Below are positions 23,347-35,191 of a stretch of 64,000 nucleotides of DNA, one piece after another. The translations under genes and the position numbers were made by a program. The stretch covers positions 124,001-188,000 of the forward strand of contig JAEHOE010000158.1 in NCBI GenBank assembly GCA_016858145.1, written 5' to 3'. Every line of letters starts with the position of its first letter. Within the stretch, counting starts at the first letter, position 1. This stretch comes from Edaphochlamys debaryana. Its lineage: Eukaryota; Chlorophyta; Chlorophyceae; Chlamydomonadales. A model generated the notes under the pieces. That model worked only from the letters and a program-made list of their open reading frames with translations, had not been told where the DNA came from and searched no databases.

Positions 23347-26300
23347 GTGAAGGCTAGGAGGACCGAGGACAATGCCGGCGCCCGCTCCTCTTCCGGGGCC
23401 CGGTCCCATCACGCGACCCATCTCGAAACGAATGAGTGTTTGTGCCGAACAGAGTCCGCGTGCACGTCCGGGATTCCCAAGGCATGCTGTTGGGCGGGCG
23501 CCGACGTGAAGTGCCTGGTGAACGGCACTAGCGGCCTCACCCCCAACGCAGCCACCGGCGCCTGTGGTGAGGTGCCGACCCGATGTGCTACCGCCCCTCG
23601 GGCAGTAAAGCAACCGCTGACGCGCTCCGTCATGTGCCCGCAACATGCCGCACGCGCAGTGTGCCCCAGCCCATACCTCGACTGCGACAACACGCTGACG
23701 ACGAACGGCTGCGAGGTGCGTTACTGCGTGCGGCGCGTACGTCGCAATCTACCGCCGTTGGCCTTCCGCCGGGCCGTGCCGTGTGGAGCGAACCGGCACG
23801 CGTAGAGCGATGCCCCCGGCGCGACGGCTTAATTTATCAGAGTGTCCGCCTGCATTAACCGCTGTCCACTGCCCACCACAGGTGAACGGAGAGACCGACG
23901 TGGCGAACTGCGGCAGGTGGGTCCGGGGCTCCGCGCCATCGCCGTGCCGCCTCGTGCCGCCTCTTTCGAGTACCCGCTTCGGCCACCCGACCAACGACGC
24001 GAGCAGACATGCCTACAGAAAGGGTCTCTATCAAGCAAATATGCCATTCGCATCAGTTTCGCCTTCCTTACTCCTTCCGCCCCCAATGTGCTCCCTCCCT
24101 CGCCCCGTCATCCCCACCCAAGGTGCGGCAACGCCTGCCCCACCCCCCAGAACGTTGCCTCCCCCACGTGCACCCTGGGCGTGCGTGTGCGGCTTCACGT
24201 GAGTAGTGCCGGGCAATGCGTGCAGGGTGCGCAGCCTTACATTGTGTCGGCCTAGCCCAAGCAACGCCGGGGACTGCCATGGTCCCGCACATACACGCCC
24301 TCGACTCCGCGAGGGGTTCATGTCTCCGGGCAGGCAGGGTTTCCCACCTGCACAGCAGGGTTTGGCGTAAGTACCAGGCTGCGGAGTCCGCACCTGCCTC
24401 CATCGCCCCGCCCCATCCAACTGTCGTAACCCCAACTGCCTCTCTCTCTCGCCCGCTGCCCCCAGGTGCGCACCGGGGTACTGCAACCTCAACGGCCAGG
24501 CTGCCGACGGATGCGAGGCCCCCCCCTGCCCCGCCGGCTCCTACAGCGCCAGCGGCTGCTACGCCACCTCGGCCGCCGCCGAGTGCAGCCCCTGCCCCGT
24601 GGGGACCTGGAGCAGCGCGGCCGGGGCCAAGGCCTGCACCCCATGCGACCCCGGTTGGACGACCGCCTTGGCATGGAGCACCGGCTCCGGTGCCTGCGTG
24701 GTTCCAGGTGCGTTGTGCAGTCGGTGTGCGGGCTGGGCATGCGCACGCACGGCGGTGCCCCTGGCTGGCTGCTCCGCAACGCTCGCCCGCCCCCCGGCCC
24801 CGCGCACAATTGCAAGCGGCGGACACCGTACGCATGTCGTACGCATGTCGTACGCGAGAGCCCGCTGGCCGCCTGCCCTGGCGACTCTTCCTGCCGCGCG
24901 TGTGCGTGCTGCCTTCGCCGCTAGCTTACTGAGCCAACACCTACCCGCTTCACTGCACCCTGCGTTCTGCGGTTCGTTGCGTGCGCCCCCCTGCCCCCCC
25001 ATGCGTGCGAGCAGCTGCCTACGTGGTGGCATCGTACGGCAGCTTTTGGTACCTTTATGACTACTTGAACTTGGGCTTCAGCGGAGATGACTCCTTCATT
25101 TGGTCCAGCTTCGATGTGCTCTGGCAGTCCGCCCAAGACGTCATCGCCCTGATGACGCGCCAGGTGCGTGAGCGAGTGCGGAGCCGGTGGTGATAGCTCT
25201 ATCTGGGCAACGTACATCTGGCTTGCGCCCTGACATATATACCGTCAGCTTTCAATCGGCTGGAGAACGGCAGCCAGCAGGGGACGGAAAAGCATGTGTG
25301 ATGAGAGGTGCGCCTTTCGTTATCCCCCTCTTTCCCGGGGACCCCCGCCGCGCATTGCAGTTCACGGCGCCGCCTGGGCAGGACCTAGAGATCTACATCG
25401 TCGCTGATGACGTGGCCCATGCACGTGGCCCGCGGGGTTGAGGCTTGGGCGGCGGCGGCGGCGGCGGCGCGCGGGCGGCGGGCAGTAACACCCGGGCGGC
25501 GGATCCCCGCTTGCGCATCTCATCACCATCTGCCGCGCTCTTATGTTCGCTTACTTGCTTGCTTGTCATCTCTCCGTCCTCAGATCTTTGTTAATGATCA
25601 CTTCCTGGGCACCGCCGTGGGTGGCTGGCTAGTCAGCTCCCGGCCCGTGCAGCTCTTCACCCTCCCCGGAAGCATTCTCAAGACCGACGGTAGCCCCAAC
25701 ACCATTCGCCTGCGAGGTACACACGGTGGTGGCGGCGGGGGAGGGAGAGCGGACTTGAAGCGGCAGCCAACCCTCTTCACCGCTCTTGACGAGGGATGTA
25801 TCTGGTTGATTGCCACACCCACACGCGCCCCATGGGTAGTACTGGTACCCAGGAACACCCCACCTGTCTTTCCACCCCGTGCGCACGGAGAACGGTGCCG
25901 AGGAACACCCCTTCATCATACGTCCCGGACGAACCCTGCATTGCCCTGCCTATCTACCGCAGGCATGAACCGGTACGTGGGGAGCCTCAACCCCGCCGGT
26001 ATCCTTGCCGGCATCCGGGATGCCTCCCAACACACCATTCTGGTGACCGACGGCTCCTGGTGAGGGCGTCAGAAAGTGGGGCTTGGCTTGGGCTAATGGG
26101 CTTTTGGAGAAAGCCACCTGGGGCGTGACTGGAGTGTAGTGCCCGATAGGACCAACCAACGGGCTGGATGGATGGGCTTAGGCGGGGGCGCAACGAACGT
26201 CATGCCTGCGTGCCCTGCAATGCCCTACCGTACACAAGATCCCGCACAGGTCCACCATGTTCGCTCGCTCCCCTGCCTGCAGGACACGTTCCACCACCAC

Positions 26301-27874
26301 AAGCACCGACGCCTGGGAGCAAGAGCCATTCACAGCTGGTAGAATCGTTGGGGCGGGGGTGGGGTTTCAGTTGCTGCGGCCAGCTGTACGGCAACATAGC
26401 CTGCCTCAACATCATTTGTAGACCATCCCGCTCTTACCGTACCCCGCCCACCCGCGCGCCCGGCGCAGCTCCTCAAGGGTGGTCTGTCGCACTCTCGGGA
26501 ACGTAAGTGCTGGGCAGGGCCGGATCTGTGCCCGGGTGCGAGGGCTCTCCGGCTGAAGCCAGGCTTCGGACCGGTGACCCCGGGCGGGCTCACTCCACAA
26601 TCAACACGGGTCATCAGCCCATTTGGGGGACGTGCGTGGTCGTCCCGGACCCAAACCTGCTCAAGACCCCAACCCTGCCTCCGTCCCCGGCCGCTCCTAT
26701 CGCACTAGGAGCACGCCCCAACCCCGTAGCTCCCGTAACTTGCATGTCTTGACGCATTCCTGCTTGCAGGTGGATTTGGAGCCCGTACGCCGACGGCACG
26801 TCGCCAAGCACCGCTCAGCTGGAGGTCTTCAGGTCCACCGTCACGACCACGGAGACGAGCGGCGACTTTGAAATGTTTGTCAATAAGTGAGTCAGGCGTT
26901 TATTGTCGCCCCTGGATGGAGTGCTAGCGGGCAGGGGTGCAGAGCCGGTACGGCATCAGTGTCCAGGCGGTGTCTATGGGAGATCTCTGAGGCGGGGTCG
27001 GGCAACAGCCGAGGCGAGGTAGGGCAGGCAGGACCCACCAAGCCCCACATCGTCCAGGCCCCCCCCCCCCCCAAACAAGCGCACCCCACCCCATGTCTCT
27101 GCACTACCCCACGCTCCCCGCTTGCACCCGTCAACCTGTTCTTAACCCGTCAACGCCACCCGCCCCCAGCGTCGAGTGCTCGCTCTTTGTGAACGAAGTC
27201 TACATCTGCACCATGGTCGGAGGCTACGACCAGCGGACGTTCGCGAACATTGCCCTGAACGGCGGCACCAACACCGTCACGCTGCGCTGCTCGTGAGGGG
27301 CGGGGCAGAGAATGGGGGCGGTTCAGGGGGCCTGGGTGTACGGGGCGTGGACAGGGTTTCAGGGGGCGGGGGGCGGGGGCAAGTGGGGCGGGGGGCGGGG
27401 GGCGGGGGGGGGCGGGTGCCGTGGGGAGCGGGGAGCGCCCGGCGGGCAGCATGCGCTGCCAGCCACCCGGGCACTCGGGCACTCAGGGCGAGCGCCCGCC
27501 GTACCCATGCGGATTCATTTTGCTGCCGGTGGCGGCATGTCAGACCCCGCCGCCCCCCGCTTTGCGTCTGTCATCAGCTGTCACACCCGCGATCCTCACT
27601 CGCCCCGCCTGCTGCCCATGCTCCCGCCCCCCACCCGCCCCCATGCAGCAACCCCCTCGTGTGCATGGACTTTCCCAGCAGTGTGTGCGCCCCCACGTTC
27701 CAGCCCGGCGACAACCCAGCCTACGTCGTGTTGCAGCTGGTCGGGTCGGTATCGCAACAAACGCTGTTGGTGACCACCGGAGACCGCGTCGACGACGACC
27801 AGGGTGTGCCCGACGCATGCGACTCCATGGCCACCTGCACGCCCTGGACGCCGCGCAGCTTTACGCAGCCGTAG
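23347..27874 (+). CDS. Cysteine-rich extracellular protein, apparently disrupted (no start codon, one frameshift)
   Basis: Exons seen: about 23347-23566, 23660-23715, 23882-23916, 24123-24198, 24466-24707, 25015-25163, 25361-25411, 25584-25716, 25963-26059, 26770-26886, 27170-27292, 27649-27874. The first part carries repeats of the type DCDN...NGCE / VANCGRCGNACP / CAPGYCNLNGQAADGCE, known from secreted algal and bacterial proteins. A cysteine module follows (PCPAGSYSASGCYATSAAAE; CSPCPVGTWSSAAGAKACTPC), then two related beta-rich segments (EIYIVADDIFVNDHFLG; FEMFVNN...LFVNEVYICTMVGGY). The open segment at 23347-23566 has no in-frame ATG near its start and no signal peptide. Exon 24123-24198 ends in the wrong phase for the next exon. 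Downstream exons are well kept in phase and splice signal. It may be a recent pseudogene or contain a sequence error. A TGTAA lies at 28107. Confidence 0.6.
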
Positions 27875-30800
27875 ATCCGTCGATGCTGTTCGACAGAAGC
27901 GCCTGCCGTACATTGGTGGATGAGAGTTGAGCCGGTCTGGGCCAGCTTAGGCTAAGGGGCGCGGTGTTGTTGTTGTCGGAGGGGAGGGGGAGGGGCCGGG
28001 CCCCTTTGCCGTACGAGGGAGAATAAGTTCTTGTGGGGTGCGCACAGACACCTGCCATGATTCATACAGGGACCTGGATGGCGGCCTTTGGTGAGTTTGG
28101 CCGGCCTGTAAAGGATTACGACAGGGGGCAAGCAGGGAACACGGTGGCGGGGAAGGGGCAAGTCGTGGAGGGAACGCGTCCTTTGGCAAGACGCCCGTGA
28201 GTAATGGAGGGGTCAGGGGCTGTGCGGCTGGCTAGCCGGCTGAGAAGTATTGCCTCATAATTACAATAACTAAGGACTGCAGGCCATGCATGCATGCACA
28301 TGTTGTTGGTCCAGGCTGGCAGGCATGCCGATAGCACTGCCCATCGTGGCCCATCCAGCACGCGGCCGTGCTGTACATAAGAACAACAGGGTGACATCTA
28401 TCGCCCCTACCTGGCACATAACACGTCCTGCACCCCTGGAGGGCATGACAGAACCTGCCGGCCGGCGCATGCCCTGGGCCCAGACCCGGTATCTAACCCA
28501 GTCCAACGGGTCAAAACTGTAAACAATCAAGCCAGAGCCCGTCGTGAGCACATGCGCACACGACTGGAGACCGCCAAGTGAGGGCACCGGGAACGGAATG
28601 GGGATGCCCTTGGACACGCACGCACGCACAGACCAGCAGGCATCACACCCACTAGCCAGCAAGCGAAATCGGCGCGCACGCTAGCTGAGCGCCTGCGCAC
28701 GTAACTCTAGGACCACGCACCAAGAAACCGCGTTGGAGTCAGGCAAACATTCAGTCAACCCCCACCCAAAGCTTCAACATCGAAAAGGGGACGCCCTTGG
28801 CCCAGAAAATGAATCCATCCCGACTACTATATACTGGCCACACATTGTCTGAAACCCCACAGCCGCCGCCTCCACCCTGTGTGGACCTGGCTGAGGCTAT
28901 GATTACCCGTCCTTGGGCCCCAGTCCCACCCTGGCCTCACCATGTGCTCTGTCTCAGGGGAAGACACACACGGCGTTCAACCCACAAGAGCAAACCACGT
29001 ACCGGTATGCCCAGCAGTCCCCGCCCTGTCATAATACTTGAACACCCGCGGGAGGGCCACAGGTAAGAAGCGCCAAGGTCCTGATGAGCAGGCCACCGCA
29101 TCTCTGCGCTCAAGATGGCCTGGCCTGGCCAACAGGTATCAACACGGATATATATAAGTAATGCGTATCACGCCGTGCTCGTCACGGACGCTTATCCAAG
29201 TCCTTGGAAGCCGGGGCACCGCGGGCCTTGCGGCTTCGACGCTGCTCCCACGCCCCACCGCCCAATCTGCTCCTCCACACCGCGCTCCTCCCACGCGCAC
29301 CGTCACCCACTCCTCCACTCCCCAACCTTGTCAAGCCCTACATGTGTGGCTCTGGCGCATGGCCTCCTCCTCGACAGCTCGACCCTCCGCCCTCCCCAAG
29401 CTCCGCACCAAGGGTTACACCACCCCTGCTCAGCACGTACTGGGAGCCCTGCGTTCCCTCATCACTACCAGGGGTCACTGAGTCCGGGCCGTCCCTCAGC
29501 TCAGCTCCATGGATCCTGGCTCGGCCCTGTGGAACCCGGCTCTCCACGTGGATCCTTGCTCGGCCCCGTGATCCTGGCTGAGCCCTCTGGATCCTTGGTC
29601 GGCCCCGTGGATCCTGGCTCGGCCCCGTGGAACCCGCGCGGGCTCGGCGCCGTGGATCCTGTCTCAGCCCCGTGGATCCAGCTGGCTCAAGCTCATCATC
29701 GACGCCAGTGCAATGTGTCAACAATGACCGGGGGCAAGCGATTTGTCCGCCACTATAAGCACGGAGCATCGAGCTTGCACCTGCAGCCCGTGAGTAAGGC
29801 GCCGGCCTAGCACTGCTTGCTCCGCTCCGTCAGTGCGTTGGTGCGTCTTCAAGCCCAGGTGCATGCGGGCAGGGGCCACGCTGCTTCCCGAGGGGCCACG
29901 TCATCAGGCGGACCTGGCAGGCGGGGGGGGGGGGCGGTCGGGAGCGGCGCGGGCTGGAGAGCGGCGGTTGGGAGAGGCGCAGGCGAAGCGATTTGCAATG
30001 GCAGTGGTGTGACAAGGTCAGCTGCTGGGGTCCACAGTAAGGGTTTTGTATTGGCATGGGCCCGTAGTGGTCCAGCGCCAACGGTGGGTGTAAAGTACGG
30101 TGGATGAAACTGCATGGATGCACCCAGTGCTCCCGCCTTCCAAGTGCGGGGCCTCGAGGCTTCAAGCGCAGGGCTGTCGAGAACTCAGAAACTCACCCTC
30201 ACAATGCGGACGCCCGGCGCACGACCCGCTCCCGATCGATGAGGTATGTGGCACAGGAGTTGCACTGCGGGCCGCGGACGCGGGTGCAGGGGGCCGGGGG
30301 TAAGGGATCCGGAAGGAGGAAGGCTGGGGGACGGAAGGCCGACAGCACCAGAGAGAGACCGTTGCCGCCCCAACGTATACATGTTGTTGGCTCAATGCCA
30401 TGCCCACGTCGGCTGTCTTGAACGTGCCCGGAATCCCGGGAATCCCACGTCACGCGCCGGTTATGCCCAAAACCAGGCCCGGCACGCCTTACCAGCTCCA
30501 GCTCAGGCTCTTCTCCCCTTGAGTTGGAACGAATCAGGGTGCGTCGCGCGGATGTCGCGCAGGGGAAGCAGGTCGAGAGCAGGGAGCGTCGCGAGAGGCT
30601 CGGCAGAGAGGATGACGAAGCCGGGGACGTGCGAGCCTCTTCCAGCTCCTCCGCAAGTGATTCAATTATGCCAAAGAAGCTGTCCTGGTGCCCCTGTTGT
30701 GCCAGCAAGCTCCGGCTCAGCAAGGACACCCCGCGTACCGGCATCTCGGCCCCCGGCACCTCGGCTCACCTTTGCGGTCATCTGAGATGACTGCATTGTT

Positions 30801-31782
30801 GGTCCTAGTTGCTATATGAGGCGTTCTGGCTGCCGGCAAATTCTTCCGTCACGGGCAATTGTTGGCAAAGCTCAGCGATAACCCCGACGATGAGGTGTTC
30901 GTTTATATGGCTCTCTGCAGTTTAGGTACCAGTTACTGTCTGGAGAGAGCCGTGCGCATCTGACGCCGTGCCCACGCCCCGTATGCGTGCCGTGCCGTGC
31001 AGAGCCCCGCCGTGCCGAACCCGCTCCTCCCCATCCGCGCCCGGAGAGAGGCTCCCCCCTTCCGCTTAGCCCGTCGTGGACCTTATTGGGAGAACCACTG
31101 TCCCCCGTGCGAGAGATGCGCGATGGTCAACTGACTACCCTACACATCCTGAAGACCGGAGCCCGTGCCGCTGCCTTCACAGTTGCACGTGCTGCCGCCT
31201 ACAGCTGAGCGAAACCTGGCGCCAGCGCAACACCAATTGAACTGACTTCGATAACAGGCACAGTCCATCAAACTGCGAACGCATTTCGTACACAGCGCCT
31301 CACACCATGTGCTTGCTAATCTGAGCCTTGACGCACAGCAATATGCCCAAGCCGCAACGGGGCCAGGAGCAGCCCTCACCTGTCCTATCCTCAGGAAGCC
31401 ATTCCACACGCCCCCAGCGGGCCCATTGCCAAGCCCTGCCCCTCCGACGCTACCGTACTCTGCACCACCACAAACGTAAGCACCACCACCACCACCACAA
31501 ACTGCTTGCCATACAGCGGTAGCCAAAACCGTCAAGAACCAGTGCTGACGTGTGTCTCAGGTCTGATGCTGTGACCTTGCGAGTCATGCCCTATACGACA
31601 CCCTGTCGTACAGGCCCATCCGCCGCGCCTCACCTCCCGATCCCCCGGGCGCCCCCCCCCACACACACACTTGAGGCCCCCGTCCTCAACCCCTGGCCCA
31701 ATCTCCGAAGTCCTCACCTCTCCCCCGCCATCCAGTCTCTGCCCCTCTGGGCCCTTCTCGCTGCCCCTCCGGGCCCCAGCCT
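27875..31782. other. Gene-poor intergenic region
   Basis: About 3.9 kb between two convergent genes. The first 240 bp is probably the 3' UTR of the cysteine-rich gene. It contains the minisatellite at 29505-29692. An open stretch at 30524-30790 (plus strand) encodes a hypothetical CPCC-containing peptide with no support, and short open stretches exist on both strands. No splice-consistent gene model was found. Part of 31,300-31,782 is presumably the 3' UTR of the minus-strand gene ending at 31783. Confidence 0.45.
29505..29692. repeat. Degenerate minisatellite, unit about 19 bp
   Basis: Imperfect copies of ctcggccccgtggatcctgg recur roughly eight to nine times, each carrying a BamHI-like ggatcc or a variant. 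Confidence 0.85.
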
Positions 31783-34700
31783 CTACCCCCTGGCGAAGTT
31801 GAAGAAGATGAGGAAGATGAAGCAGGCCACCATGCTGCCCCACACCGCCCCGTTGATGCCCGCCATGGCGGCCCTGGGGGAGGGGGGAGGGGGGGGGGGA
31901 GGGGAGGGACGCGGAGGTGGAGGGGCTTAAGAGGGAGGCAGACACCAGACAGCAGCGTTGCTATCTTATTTTGGCGTAGCTTAGTCTTCCAGGGACAAAA
32001 CCCCCTGGATGGGCCGGATTAGCTAAGTGCATGTAAGCACTGTGGCGCTGCAGCCGGCCTAAATAGCCAAGTGACGGCCTAAATAGCCAAGTGGCGGCCC
32101 AATCAGCCAAGTGACGGACAGGGGGCGGTGCAGGCACAATGAGTCCTTTCTCTCAGGTAGGGTGCCAACAGGTCTGCGCAGGTTGCGACCCACGCCCTAC
32201 GCCCACAAGAAGGCGCTTCATCCATGCACATACCCTGCCGCGCGGCTCTGCGGGTTGCCAGCCCTCCCTATCGGGTCCACGCCTTGCTCACACCCCAAAG
32301 ATTAGCCAAGTACTAGTAAGCAAACGAGGTGCCTTGGCCGGAAAATTAGTTCCTCAGGGACAAAAGTCTCAGATTCCACAAATTAGCCAGTTCGCTTGGC
32401 TAAAAAACGTAAGCTCAGTTAAGATAGCAACACTGCCAGACAGGCAAGAGCTTGGAGGGCTCGACACCTGACAATGTGGGGGAATCTGTGGGGGCGGTCA
32501 GGGTCTTCTCCGTCAGCCTCCACACCACCCGCCTGTTCTCCCAACCATGCCGTTCCGACCCTCCCAGTCCACCGCCCCTCATCTCCCCCAGTCCCTCTCC
32601 ACCCCCACCCCCCTGCTCACTGCTGCACCGATCCGCTCATGTCCCGCTTGTCCTGCTCCGAGATGGGCAGGCTGTCCAGCTGGGGGGGGGCAAGGAGGGG
32701 GAAGGGATCATGGCTCGACGACTAGAGAGCGAAAGGCGAGAGGAGGAGGCAGCCAGGGGGGGAAGGGATGGGTGGTGGGGAGGTGCTGAGGGTGAGGAGG
32801 CCGCCTTGGCAAGGGCTTCCTCCGGCACCAGAGGGGCGGCTCGGCCTTGTGCTCCCGCAAGTGCCCATCCGCCCCTTCCCCTCTCCTCCCCCTCCTAAAG
32901 AGCCTTCTCTTATTCGCCTCCCCCCCCCCCTCTCTCCCCCTTCCCCTCCCCTGCGCCCCCACCAGGCTGGACGTGATGCGGTCAATGTCCTCCGGTGCCA
33001 CCGCCTGCAGCTCCTCCAGCGCAATGGCGTAGTTGGGGCGGTCGGACTCGTCGTCCATGCCGCCGCCGCGCCGCCGCCAGCGCCACACGTCGGACAGGAC
33101 CAGCGAGGCGGCCTGGGGGAGACGGGGTGAGGTTGGGGGTGGAGGAGGGGCAAGGGGAAGGGGGTTCAGGCGGAGGAGGAAGGGTGGGGGGGACGGAGGG
33201 GTAGGGGGGAAGGGTAGGGCAAGGGCGGGGGCGGTCGCTTCGCCGCACCGTGTCGCGTCGTGGAGAGGGGCGCGCAGGGCAGGGGGCAGCCTTCAACATC
33301 CGCAGCCCCTAATACGCCGCTGCCTCTACCTCCGGCTCCGACCCTATACCTCGCGAAACCCCCACCAGCCCCATCGTCGCGTCCGGGCCCGAGCCCTTCC
33401 CCCTGTCACGACCCACCCCACATAGCCCCCGTCCCTCCCCCCCACCTTGAGTCCCTCCAGGTCCGTCACCGCCTCCTCCTGCCCCGCCAGGACCTGCTCC
33501 ATGGCAGCCTACGGGGAGAAGGGACGGACGAAGACGAGTTACGGGGTGGAGGGGGGAACAGGAAGCGGCCGAGCCTGCCCCATTAACTTGCCTAGCAGTC
33601 AGTGGCCCGTCGAAGCAGCCTATGCCCTGGTGCCTCCACTCGGCCGATCTCCACCGATCGACCCCAGCCCGCCGCGGTCCCGTCCCCTCCCAGGCCCCCA
33701 ACCCCTCTCCCCCCACTCCCTGCCAGCACGCGTGCAAGCTTGCGACCGGCCTGTCGAGTCCCCGCCTCCTCTCCGTCTCCACCCCTCCCCCCTCTCCCCC
33801 CTCGCAGCCTCCCCTGTCCCTCACCCGAGCCCGGCCGAGGTCGAAGTCCTTGGCCAGCCCCTGGGGGGCCTTACTAATGAACTGGAAGTAGCCCTTAACA
33901 TCCGACTTGGGAAAGTCCAGGCCTGGGGGGGGGACAGCAGGGCGCAGGCAGAGGAGGCATGAGAGGAGGGTGCCATGGGATGCGTGGAGGTCATGCTAGG
34001 GGCACGGCAGGGCGGCAGGCCGCATAGTGCGATCCCGTAACGTGCCCCTGTACCGTGCACCCTTGTGCTGCTGCTGTGCCCCCGATCCCGCCCTGCAAGG
34101 CTGTTACCGTATCCTGTGAGCGCAGACCCTTGCGAGTTCCTTGGCGTCCCCGCCCCCAAGCCCGGCCCGCTCTTCCGCCCAGCCCTCCTGTGCGAAGGGG
34201 CCCTCCCAGAGTCCTGGCCGCCCCCACCCCCAAGCTTGGCCCGCTCCTCCCTGCAGCCCTCGGCTCCCGCCCTCCGCACCCTGCAGCTCCATCATCACGG
34301 TCTTGCAGCCCTTGAGCAGGTCAGACTTGAGCTCCGCCGGGTCCTTGGCGGGCTTCGAGGGGCTGGGGCTTGCGCCCTGGCGATGGGATTGGGGGGGCAG
34401 GGCAGCAGGATGTGAAGTGCTTGGTTGAAGCAAAGCGCAATGGCGTGCGGAGCACGACGGGCACGCCCGGCTGCAGGCGCCCAGGGCAGCAGCAGCAGCA
34501 GTGGGCGGGTGCATCCGCTGCTCGCGTCAGGGACGAGGGGGTGCATCAACTAGTTGCCATCAGCACAGTGGTGGTGAACGCAGCGGCTGTATTGAGCGTG
34601 GGTCGGGGGCTGGACCGATTCGGTACTTGGGCAGGCCCGCTTGGGGGGAAAGGGGGCTGCGGAATGTGTATGCGCGACTTGGGGCCTACTACCGGCTCCC

Positions 34701-34922
34701 CCGCGGTTCCCCCGCGCGCCCTCTGCGATCTTCGTGATGTATAACATGCTCGGATCGTGTTGGCACGCCCGGGTATGCGGATGGATGAGATGCATCCCTC
34801 ACCTGGACAGCCACCACGCTGAGCCCCCTCCGCGCCAGCCTTGCTGGCATGGCTTTACGTGCCAGCCGGAGCCCCCGCGGCAGCGCGGGGGCCCGCGGGA
34901 GCGTGGAACGACTCGCGAGCAT
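31783..34922 (-). CDS. Predicted plastid membrane protein of unknown function
   Basis: Minus-strand exons: 34922-34803, 34376-34280, 33922-33825, 33508-33446, 33112-32963, 32679-32629, and a last exon 31873-31783. The first exon encodes a basic, acid-free N-terminus (MLASRSTLPRAPALPRGLRL) that looks like a plastid transit peptide. Following exons give AELKSDLLKGCKTVMMELQG, FPKSDVKGYFQFISKAPQG, MEQVLAGQEEAVTDLEGLK, ALEELQAVAPEDIDRITSSL and LDSLPISEQDKRDMSGS. The last exon encodes one hydrophobic helix (GSMVACFIFLIFFNFARG, stop). The exon at 32629 ends in phase 0 while the last exon needs phase 2, so a small linking exon is missing, perhaps near 32,465-32,545. The gene is divergent from PRPS5. 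I do not know the family; it reads like a conserved green-lineage thylakoid or envelope protein (inference). Confidence 0.6.
31953..32435. mobile_element. Non-autonomous hAT-type DNA transposon (483 bp)
   Basis: The termini form a 16-bp inverted repeat with one mismatch: cagcgttgctatctta at 31953-31968 and the complement of taagatagcaacactg at 32420-32435. An identical 8-bp sequence ccagacag flanks both ends (31945-31952 and 32436-32443), the target-site duplication length typical of hAT elements. There is no transposase coding capacity. Subterminal copies of tagccaagt-like motifs lie at both ends, as expected for transposase binding. The element is inside the last large intron of the minus-strand plastid protein gene. 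Confidence 0.9.
32055..32115. repeat. Three 20-bp subterminal repeats inside the hAT element
   Basis: Three copies of cggcctaaatagccaagtga (the last diverged to cggcccaatcagccaagtga). Related agctaagt and agccaagt motifs occur elsewhere in the element. Confidence 0.85.
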
Positions 34923-35191
34923 TGGATGGGACGCAAGCCGGGTGCTTTTCAGCGTGCAGGTGCTCCGCTCGGACGTTCAGGGTCAGAGCTCGTAACGTGT
35001 TGACGTGGGAGCGGGACCGAGTCGGGAATTTCCCGTGCCGTACTTGCGCGCCCTGGCCACGATTGTGCAGGTGCAGCCCAGCCAGGTGCTGTCGCCCCCC
35101 CTGTACTAGTTCCTTCCTAGCCTGCCTTTTAGGTCGAGAACTGGGCCGGTCAGCGCGGCCTCACTAGGCAGTGCAAGCCGCCGTCGCAATT
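34923..35191. promoter_or_regulatory. Short divergent promoter region
   Basis: Only 269 bp separate the start codons of the plastid membrane protein (-) and plastid ribosomal protein S5 (+), so the two probably share a bidirectional promoter. I see no clear TATA box. Confidence 0.5.

Noticed and set aside
30524..30790. Plus-strand open stretch with a CPCC motif
   Set aside because: The opposite strand is equally open over the same bases, there is no splice context, and no family is recognised.
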